DNA from: Oncomelania hupensis
Taxonomy: Eukaryota > Mollusca > Gastropoda > Littorinimorpha > Pomatiopsidae
DNA length: 64,000 bases
NCBI GenBank assembly: GCA_036898135.1
Contig: CM072514.1
Location: 81,191,541 to 81,255,540 of the forward strand
Reading direction: 5' to 3'
Below the pieces are notes generated by a model. That model was not told the origin of the DNA, ran no database searches, and saw only the letters and a list, made by a program, of their open reading frames with translations. This document shows, in pieces, positions 53,975-64,000 of this stretch. A program made the translations under genes and the position numbers. Numbering within the stretch: the first letter of the stretch is position 1; every line of letters starts with the position of its first letter.

Positions 53975-54531
53975 TCCTAGCGCCAAAACCTAATAATTAA
54001 TTACAAATATCATGAGATAATTACAAATATTATAGGAACATTACAATTATCAAGGGATAATGACAATTATCATTGAAAAAGTACAAAAATCTTTGCGTGA
54101 TCATGTTTAATTTTCAGTTTTTGCTCTATTAGTATTACGCATTATATTTGTAATTATCAGGGTTTGGCGCCAGTAGGCCGTCATAATGTAAATTACCCAG
54201 AACACGTGTAAATTACCATTATCACTGATACTTGTAAATGCAGGTTTTGGCGCTAGTAAGCCGCCGTAGTCAGAATTAAGCATGATCACGCAAAAATTGT
54301 AATATGAAGTGAAAATTGTGATTATTAAATTATCATTAAAATTTTTGGTTTTGGCGCATTTCCAGGCGGATTTCTAGAGAAAAAACTGAAAATTAAACAT
54401 GATCATGCGAAGATATTAATAATTTTTCAATGATAATTGCAATTATCCCTTGATAATTGTTATTATTCCATGATATTTGTAATTATCTCATTATATTTGT
54501 AATTATCAGGTTTTTGGCGCTAGTAGGCCGT
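53975..54531. mobile_element. Foldback element with about 150-bp arms and nested internal ends
   Basis: 53985-54117 (CTAGCGCCAAAACCTAATAA ... CATGTTTAATTTTCAG) is inverted at 54381-54531 (CTGAAAATTAAACATGATCA ... TTTTTGGCGCTAGTAGGCCG). Partial ends of the same type (TTTGGCGCCAGTAGGCCGTC at 54162, TTTTGGCGCTAGTAAGCCGC at 54244, and TTTTGGCGCATTTCCAGGCG near 54349) sit inside, and another lies at 53091. No ORF is present. Confidence 0.8.
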
Positions 54532-54689
54532 CATATCAAAAGCAGTGTATCAATGTATCACTGCTTCCCTTTATGGCAACACGTTGCTTTTCTTTCCCTT
54601 CCCCAATATCCTCTATACAGTAGCTTCGGTGCACAGATGTTAAGTGGTTACGATAGAAAGAAAGAAAACAAGCAAGCAGGCAATAACAC

Positions 54690-55545
54690 TAATATAATAA
54701 TAAGCTGATTTATTTATATAGCGCAGTTTCCTAATCTACAATAAGGCACACTGCTCTTTACAGTAAAACAATTGTAAACATTTGATCAAAGCACTCAAAT
54801 AACAATAAATGAATACTACTAACCTAGCAATAACAATAGCAGTCACCAAAACCAAACACAACCAAAATGACAATATCACACATATACAAATTTGCACAAG
54901 ATATACATTAGCATGGACAATAAAACACCAAATAAGCTTATATAATAACAAGCGAAGACATAATTGAAAACAACAATATCATGAGACAGTCCTGGTGTAA
55001 AAATGTTATAATTTAAACAGTCCTAAAAAGCAATACCATGGTTTTAAAAGTAGAAATAGAGTATAAACTTTAATAACAATGTCCTTCGTACAATTAAAAA
55101 AAACACAATTATAATTGTCAAAAGTGTATCAAGGATATGGCGAAAAGTGCAGAAAGAGTGAAGATGTGGAAAAGATCAGTCAGAATAGTATTGACTGAAC
55201 ATATTTGTTTTGAGGGCGCTTTTGAAGGCTTGAGTAGTTAGTATGTGCCGTATATGTGCGGCCAAAGCATTTTTCTCCAAATGTTTTTGTCTGGATTCTT
55301 GGAATACAGATCGAGTGTGCGTGAATTTGCAGAGGAGCGCAACTGTCCGGAAGGCGTATAGACAGAAAGCAGATTAGATAGGTATGAAGGACAAGAATCA
55401 GAAAAGAAGATGTGACAGAGAACGGAGAGTGTGTATTTAAATCTGGCTTGCACTGACATCCATTGAAGTTTGCAAAGCAGTAATGTAATGTGGTCCCGTT
55501 TTTTTTTTAGGCAAGAAGCAAAGAAATGAACACACAAAAACACAT
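54690..55545 (-). pseudogene. 3' part of an L2/CR1-type LINE
   Basis: The minus-strand ORF 55543-55238 resembles the C-terminus of L2/CR1 reverse transcriptases: QWMSVQARFKYTLSVLCH, then PSYLSNLLSVYTPSGQLRSS, followed after a frame change by ALKAFKSALKTNMFS-like sequence. The 3' end reads GCGCTATATAAATAAATCAG and an (ATT)-type tail at 54690-54705. That GCGCTATATAA motif is shared with the SINE tails in this window. Confidence 0.72.
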
Positions 55546-56340
55546 AGTTATATCGAGAATGGCGCGAGCTTAGTGAAGTGGTAGAGGTCCCTTAATGAGT
55601 ACTAATTAACCCTTTTAACTTTATCGTCGGAATTAGGGGCTCGCCATCATACTTTAAACGGTTGTGTTCTGAAGCATTCTGTGGAAACAGGGTCGCATTC
55701 TGATGTTGCCTCAGGAATGTAGCTGGTATATTTGGGATTTTGGCGCGGTATTTTTGTGATAATGTGATCATTATTTAAATGTTTCTCAACGCTCATATTT
55801 TAGTATACATTACTGGTACTAAATAGTAAAGCTCATTCTGCCATTGTAAACGTCAGAAACGAACCGTTTAGTTAGCTTTGCCTATTTGCGTAAGAAGAGT
55901 AGGAAACGCCGACTTTTCTTGATATGTGTGGGCAATAGTGGAGAGGACAACGGAAGTCTTGGCTAGTCTCAGCTATGCAGTATGGTCACAATAATTAGTC
56001 ACTTACGAAACAGTGTAGTTAGTCCAACGTATTGCCTGCTTAGTCATCTCATGGGTTGATGACAAAACCCAGACAGGGCCTCACATTATCACAGGCCCCT
56101 TGGTAAGTGTGAGGCGGCGTCTTGTCGGAAACGGAAAACGATGCTTAACGTCCTATTGCATGAGCGTTAAGGACGATCACCACGTCACCACCCTGACAAC
56201 AATGACCATCATCATCATATCAAAAATGAGATCCAACGGATCTTCTTTTTGGCGTCTTGTCAACGCAAAGATGTGCTATTTAAACTAAACGGTACCTCAC
56301 ATCATTCTTTAACATTCCGGAACTGCATGGAACTTGGAAT
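55546..56340. other. Intergenic, no supported feature
   Basis: Unique-looking sequence without recognisable coding or repeat motifs. Confidence 0.5.
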
Positions 56341-56348
56341 GTTGTGAG

Positions 56349-56476
56349 CACAGGCGCTTGTATCTGGACACACGAGCGACTATGCCTGTGACGGGTCTCC
56401 CTACTGTTTATCTATAAAACGAAGGGAGACGCGTTATAGGCTTTGGCGCTCGCGTGTCCAGATACAAACGCCTGAG
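56349..56476. mobile_element. 128-bp foldback miniature element with 8-bp duplication
   Basis: The left arm CACAGGCGCTTGTATCTGGA and CACACGAGCG is the inverse of the right arm (CGCTCGCGTGTCCAGATACA, AACGCCTGAG) over about 54 bp. GTTGTGAG is duplicated at 56341-56348 and 56477-56484. The 8-bp duplication suggests hAT-type mobilisation. Confidence 0.88.
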
Positions 56477-56504
56477 GTTGTGAGGGTACAATTTGAGTAA
56501 TATC

Positions 56505-57092
56505 CTATTCTATTCTATCCTATCCCGCAACTCGAAAGTCGTTTGGGCACCACAGATCATCGTTTAACCAACGTACTCCCTCTTTCTCTGTCCTCAGCAA
56601 CCCTAATCGCTTCGCTCAGTGTCAAGGTAGTCCATTCTCGAATGTTGTCCTCCAACCTCTTTTTCTGTCTCCCTCTTCTTCTGTTTCCCTCCACTGTGTC
56701 TTGCAAAATGGTCTTTGCAAGGCCTGGCGCTCTTGTGACGTGGCCATACCATCGGAGTTTCCGTTTCTTCACCACTGTGAGCATGTCATCGTGTTGTCCA
56801 ATGGCTTGTGTGATAGTCTGTCGGACTTCGTCTTTGGTGATGCATGTGTTAGATTTGGGAAATGCCCAGAAGTCTTCTGTAGCACCTCATCTCCATGCTT
56901 TGTATTCTTCATGGTAGGTCTGCTGTGAGGGTTTATGTTTCGCTAGGCGATAGGAAGATGGAGATGACAACGGAGCGCAGCAACCTTACCTTGGAATATA
57001 GGCTGATGGTCCTGTCTTTCCAGGGCAGCAGTTGTTTGTGCGATCCTGGAGAGGACTTTCTGTCGGGACCCATTGTTTGATACACTGGCTCC
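56505..57092 (-). mobile_element. 5'-truncated RTE copy
   Basis: Minus-strand copy: (AGGAT)n-like tail at 56505-56523, then the C-terminal domain (KRKLRWYGHVTRAPGLAK, LEDNIREWTTLTLSEAI) with frameshifts. It lacks about 20 bp found in the copy at 4678-5284. Its 5' truncation point (AGGAGCCA, near 57092) is almost the same as in that copy. Confidence 0.85.
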
Positions 57093-57369
57093 TATGCAAA
57101 GTGTTGAGGGATTGGCTTAACAGAAACCCGACGTATGTAGCCTGAAATTTATTTCACTTGGTGATGTTCGGTAAAGATACAGTTTTTTCTAGTAATATTT
57201 TAGGCATTGGGGAGGGAGGTGCTACCGACCTCCTTTCTCTCATAGCCAGCTTTATAAGGGCGGTGCGTCTCTTCTTTTCTCTTGGTAGGTGATCTCCAAA
57301 GTATGAAAATTTTAAACGTTCCATTCACATTTGGGTGGACTGGAAAAGGTAGTGGGAAGGGCGTAAATC

Positions 57370-57575
<206 letters not shown>

Positions 57576-58187
57576 AGATATAGTTATTTATGTGTGCATT
57601 ACTTGAAACATTTTGTTCAGTGAAACAGTATAAAGAGGCATTGCAGAAAATGGATTTATGGGAGAAAAAATGTGTCCCTCGTCATCAGGACAAGACAAAT
57701 GGAAACCTAACTTCTCTTGAATGCCAGGCGAGCGTTGTAACCACTGAGCAACTGTTACCTCCTGTTGGCTGTGGTGATGTTTGAGGTGATAATTCCTGGA
57801 GACGCTTCCATTGTCTCATTAGTGTGGCGTCAGACAGAGCTTCCAAATCCAGCGGTAATCCCGGCTCAGTCGCTGCCACTGACCCACAGACTTCCTGCAG
57901 GCCACCATAAGACCGAGGGAGCAGCGGTTTTGACTTCATTCACGCAGATGATCTGTCTACATCATTGTATATCGTTGCTGCTAACAAAGTATCTCCTGCA
58001 GGCTATCCCGAGATCTAGAAAACTTTTTTTTAATGCAAAGTATCTTTGACGAACTTATGCGATGATCATGTTAGAACATTGATCCTTGGATCATAGAGTT
58101 GGTCCCAGTGGTTATGGTGCGTCTGACACAAACAACAACAAAATAAACAAATAAGTAATTAAAATAAGATACCTAATGCACGCTTAG
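57576..58187. other. Intergenic with weak tRNA-like SINE remnants
   Basis: On the minus strand, AGTTGCTCAGTGGTTACAAC (57749-57730) resembles a pol III A box, but no B box follows. GTTGGTCCCAGTGGTTATGG (58099-58118) on the plus strand is a similar remnant. Neither is convincing alone. Confidence 0.3.
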
Positions 58188-58735
58188 TTAGTTAGTCATT
58201 GCTTATAGGATCCAGCGGACTGCAAAGAGCCGAATCAGGACCACAACTTGGTTGAAAGAGGACTCACCCCCGATCCGTATAGAAGATCTGCTGAAACAAC
58301 CCTAGCAGGTCACTTACAATAAAGGCATCCTAAGCAGTGGACGGTGAGGCTTTACTCTAATTTATTGAATCCATGTTTACAAAATCAAAATAGAATATAA
58401 ATATCATTATAAAATATTAACAAAACACATACATATAAGTTATACAATTCCTACATTAATGCTAAATAATAATAGAAAGTCCTCGTGACTATTTGGCAGA
58501 AAGCGTCCAATATCCCTCAACAGACCCCAAACACAAATGAGGAGTTTGGGGTGAATTTTCAAGAAAAAAGGTACTTGACTGTTCTAGCAAAGAAGATAGT
58601 ATAATAGAGTGATAGAACAGAATAGGAATGAGAAAGAACAAAGGAGAAAAACAGCGACGTGGGAAATTCAAGGCATTACTTTTCCTGAAAATGGGGATAC
58701 TATTTATACACAAAACCCCGCTATCCCCACGGAGA
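58188..58735 (-). mobile_element. Family A retroposon copy A7, diverged
   Basis: Minus-strand copy (AGGATCCAGCGGACTGCAAA, GCATCCTAAGCAGTGGACGG, TGGCAGAAAGCGTCCAATAT) with clearly more changes than the other copies and a (TTAG)n-type tail. No clear target duplication. Confidence 0.8.
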
Positions 58736-59700
58736 TGCTAATTTACGCTGAAAGATTACTATTTGCTTATATATCCACACATCGGTTGTGTATAATGTTT
58801 GCAAACTTTGAATCTAAACGAATAGAAGCGTTCAAAAGATCGTCCGCTATAGCAGTAAGTGACTGAGAATACAGACACACTGACACACCACAAATAAATG
58901 CGCTGGTGCATGACCAACAGTCCCCAGCACGTTGCCGTGGACTAGCCAAGCGAAACAATTGTGTGCAATGGTCTAAGTGACGCTTACTGACTTGCTTCTT
59001 GGGAGCCGCTTTGTTAGACTTGCGCCTTGACGATATCAGGGACCAAATTATCTTTGAGCTGCTTTCACGCCCATCTGAGCTCTTTCACCTCAACAAAATG
59101 GTTTAGTAAACTGCTCTACGATCATACTATCCAGTGTACAAGTCAAAAGAACACCCATACACACTAAGACTCACTTTCATTATTAGTGGTCGGTATGGCG
59201 CTACATTTGCTGATTTAAACAAATACCACAACATTCCAACTTTAAGCATACTGGACGGGTTAGTAGGTTAGCATTATGAATGGTGGCTGATTCCTGTAAT
59301 TCCTTGACTTGGGTGGCGTTACACTGATACTACATGCTGTGCTTTCGCTCAAGGGGAAAGAAAACACCAAACACACAATGAATGTCATCCCGAAGCTAGT
59401 CCCCATCTTCACTACCATTCTTCCCCAATCTGTCTAATAAATAACTAGCTACGAACTAACTACATAACCACTAACTAACTAAACATTTAACTGAAACAAA
59501 CACACTAACTCACTCACTAAAAGAATGGAAACCAGCATTTGTTGCCGATATTATGGAGTGAACTAAGATGCCATTGTCTACTGTGTAGTGTGTAAGTTTA
59601 ATGGTCAATCGATGGCCAAGACGCCTGGCACGCAGTAATTACACAGGTCAACTAAAACCCTTAACGTATTCCCATAGCTGATCAGTCTGGTAATGCAGAC
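58736..59700. other. Intergenic, no supported feature
   Basis: Unique-looking sequence; short ORFs only. An (ACTAACTAA)-like stretch lies at 59445-59520. Confidence 0.5.
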
Positions 59701-59701
59701 C

Positions 59702-61384
<1,683 letters not shown>

Positions 61385-61535
61385 CCGAGCTACAGAGTCG
61401 TGTAGACAAGAAGTGGACGAACAGTGATGTTGTAAACAGGTAGTTGAACGATCAGAGATGTTGTAAACAGGCGGTTGGACGAGCAGGGAAGTTGTAAACA
61501 GGCAGACGAACGAGCACTGATGTTGTAAACAGGCA
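61385..61535 (+). repeat. About 36-bp diverged tandem repeat (4-5 units)
   Basis: The word GTTGTAAACAGG recurs at about 61429, 61460, 61491 and 61521, each followed by TAG/CGG/CAG and GAACGA/GGACGAG-like spacers. Confidence 0.85.
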
Positions 61536-63054
61536 GATGGGCTCGCCTGCCCTATCTGTCTGAGGAAGAAAACTCGTTTTGGTCAGGTCCAAGACGCACG
61601 GCCGACCGCCGATGTTCCTCGAGTCGCCCTTTCTTCGTTGTCCGGGACAACGCCGTGTGTCCAAGTGTATTGAAGTCAACACCAGCTTCCTGTCGGCAGT
61701 TGTAATCTTTACAGCACAATATACATCCACTTTCAGAGAGAAAGTCCCACCGAACCTACACAACCTGATAAGTTCTCAGTGCTTTCTATATCTTCACAAT
61801 TCAAAACGATATTTTTGTGTTTTTTCTTTCTTAATCTTTTTTTTTCCTGGGCCTGACACACTGACTCTACAACCTCACTTCTTGGTACACACAAATCAAG
61901 TGAGTTCCCATTTGCCCTGACTGCCAGCAGCTGCTATTCATTATTCCATTGGATCAACAATTTTAGCCAATGAAAATAATAACACAAGATATTCCAAAAA
62001 ATACTCACATTCTAAAAATAGACATATTCATTAAAACCCGGAAAATTCCCGTTCTCTACTCTATTTGCTTAATAATGTTGGAAAACCTCATTACGGAGTA
62101 TAGACCTGCATTGTTTCAAGCCTTTGACCTTCTTTAGATCGCCGACACTGTGCAGGGAAATATCGTTTTGAAGGACAGCTCGCCGTTCAAGGTGGCCAAC
62201 ATGTTCTGCCTCTGCAATATGCTTGAAATGTCACTCTCTGTTGAACATGGCTTAGAATTTTGAAACTGTATCTTGCATTCAACTGTTGTATAGAATACTG
62301 CACTGGCAGGAAACAAAACGTATCGCGGTCCTTGTAGATGTAGAATTTCATTGCTGATCTTTGATTTCATCTCGCAGTAACACTTAAGAGCAACTCATAT
62401 CATAATGACCCGTCGTCTGAGACGTGTGTGTGTGTGCGTGTAGGGGTACTTACAAAAGCACACAAATGGGTAGCAGACCTTGTCTTTGTTAGTAACAAAT
62501 GGGTTCATTTGCTTGGAACCCACTTTTTTCCAGGACCCCACTTTTTTCTAAGTGCGCGGGAGTGCTCTTTTAGTGCATGGGAGTGCAGTTGTAGTGCATG
62601 AGAGTGTTTTAAGTACACAGGAGTGCTCTATCCGGGACAGAGAAAATATAGTCCATTTTCGGAGAAATTTTGAAGAAAATTCGACCTATTTTGTTGCCCA
62701 TTTTTAGAAGAAGTTTGCGTTCTTTCCGTCAAAAAATCACTTTCCGATTCCTACATTCTTAAATAAACCCAGTTGTGATGTATTGCAAGTATGTGTGTGT
62801 GTGTCTGTGTCTGTCTAACGCAGTGCCGAGCGATGGGCCATTAGAGGTCGCCACTGCGAGATGAAACCAGAGAGTTGCAGTTAAGCTTTACCACTGTCAT
62901 GATCACAAGACCTTTTCGTTTCATGCCATTGCGGATTATTTACAAAGGGTGTTCGCCATTTTAATAGGGAGTTACTTTTCAACCAGGCTGCAGAGAGACG
63001 AGTCAGCTGCGGTCACACAGACAGATAAGGTTTGCGAATGATGATAAGAAAAAA
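61536..63054. other. Intergenic, with a short diverged tandem run
   Basis: Around 62552-62625 AGTGCATGGGAGTGC-like units of about 21 bp repeat four times. Nothing else was recognised. Confidence 0.5.
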
Positions 63055-63059
63055 GTTTG

Positions 63060-63175
63060 GAAAGGCAGTTTGTGGGAGATGACGGCGGTGAAGGAATGGG
63101 AGAGAAAGGGGGAGAAAGGCAGTTTGTGGGAGATGACGGGGGTGAAGGAATGGGAGAGAAAGGGGGAGAAAGGCA
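63060..63175 (+). repeat. 53-bp tandem duplication in G-rich DNA
   Basis: GGCAGTTTGTGGGAGATGAC, then GG(C/G)GGTGAAGGAATGGG and AGAGAAAGGGGGAGAAA, occurs twice in tandem, with a partial third unit. Confidence 0.9.
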
Positions 63176-63376
63176 GGTGGAGGGGAGGTGAAGGGAGATG
63201 ACGGCGTGAGGAGTGGAGGGTTGAGGGAAGGGGAGGGGGGAGGAGTATCCGAAATCCCTGCTAAGCCAGAATAGCTAAGATCAAGAAGCAAAGCAGAGCC
63301 AAGCCATACAAGTTTGATGAGTCTGGTGCTGTTGGCTTCTGTGTACCCAGCACACCCACCAGGACAATAAGCTATC

Positions 63377-63377
63377 A

Positions 63378-63450
<73 letters not shown>

Positions 63451-63470
63451 ACATCATCATCATCATCATG
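63377..63470 (+). repeat. (CAT)n microsatellite
   Basis: Nearly pure CAT triplets with one CAA interruption. Confidence 0.97.
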
Positions 63471-63496
63471 TCATGTCATTCGGTCCGAACAAATAT

Positions 63497-63872
63497 AAGC
63501 TCTATCCTATCTCTTTACTCGAAAGTCGTTGGGGCACCACAGATGATCGTTTAACCAGCGTACTCCATCTTTCTCTGTCCTCAGCAACACTCATGGCTTC
63601 GCTCAGTGTCAAGCCGGTCTATTCTCGAATGTTGTCCTCCCACCTCTTTTTCTGTCTACATCTTCTGCCGCCTTGCACCGTGTCTTTGCAAGGCCTGTCG
63701 TGGCCATACCATCGGAGTTTCCGTTTCTTCACCACTGTGAGCATGTCATCGTGTTGTCCAATGGCTTGAGGTGATGGTCTGTCGGTCTTCGTCGTTGGTG
63801 ATGTGCTGGGTATAAGAAATGCTCAGACGTTTTCTGTAGCACCTCATCTCCATGCTTTATATTCCCAGTTGT
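63497..63872 (-). mobile_element. RTE copy, truncated and frameshifted
   Basis: Minus-strand RTE 3' region: short (AGGAT)-like tail at 63503-63512, CCAACGACTTTCGAGT, and DNIRE/LRWYGH segments in different frames. Similarity fades near 63872 and the window ends before any further element can be identified. Confidence 0.82.
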
Positions 63873-64000
63873 CCAACGAAAAACGCGGTCCTTGGTGACC
63901 CTGAGGACCAATCCGGTATAAAGTGAATGGTTCTTTTCATTTTATGGGCTTGGCCAAAAAAGACCTGGCGGGGCCCAATACTCTCCAGGCTGTTGGGCAC

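Overview
This is a eukaryotic, intron-rich, repeat-saturated window. I infer a lophotrochozoan animal, most likely a mollusc, from BovB-like RTE retrotransposons with pentamer tails, several tRNA-derived SINEs, a peritrophin-type chitin-binding exon and large GT-AG introns full of young transposons. The species cannot be named from sequence alone.

Host genes. (1) A terminal exon on the + strand (495-734) ends a protein with a chitin-binding peritrophin-A (CBM14-like) domain. (2) Convergent to it, a 16-coding-exon gene on the - strand runs from an ATG at 41885-41887 to a stop at 8344. Every splice phase joins in frame, giving a 2,064-nt CDS and a 687-residue coiled-coil protein whose start (residues 1-58, with CQYCGVSYLI) resembles LEKR1. 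Its non-coding 5' exon and promoter probably lie at 42539-42855. (3) A possible first exon at 51084-51431 (+) is weak. No other host gene could be supported.

Mobile DNA. Most of the 33.5-kb LEKR1-like gene is transposon. A nearly intact 6.36-kb Ty3/Gypsy element (20706-27066; LTRs differing at one site; 5-bp target duplication CACAC) carries integrase BEFORE reverse transcriptase, the Gmr1-type order, and four perfect heat-shock-element trimers just upstream of gag. An RTE family has eight copies (one near full length at 14338-17249). An unclassified ~700-bp retroposon ('family A') has nine copies, one inserted across a splice donor that was kept through target-site duplication. Other items are an L2/CR1-type LINE nested in an RTE copy, a 5S-rRNA-derived SINE, tRNA-derived SINEs, a 2.1-kb probable solo LTR, Tc1/mariner relics, and several foldback elements, one hosting an RTE copy with a perfect 11-bp duplication.

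Satellites. A 34-bp minisatellite (about 38 copies, 12577-13853), a 76-bp tandem repeat that multiplies a splice acceptor plus the first 18 nt of an exon (10125-10504), a 26-bp nuclear-receptor half-site array (27133-27236) and many microsatellites. The right third (43-64 kb) is mostly intergenic repeat.
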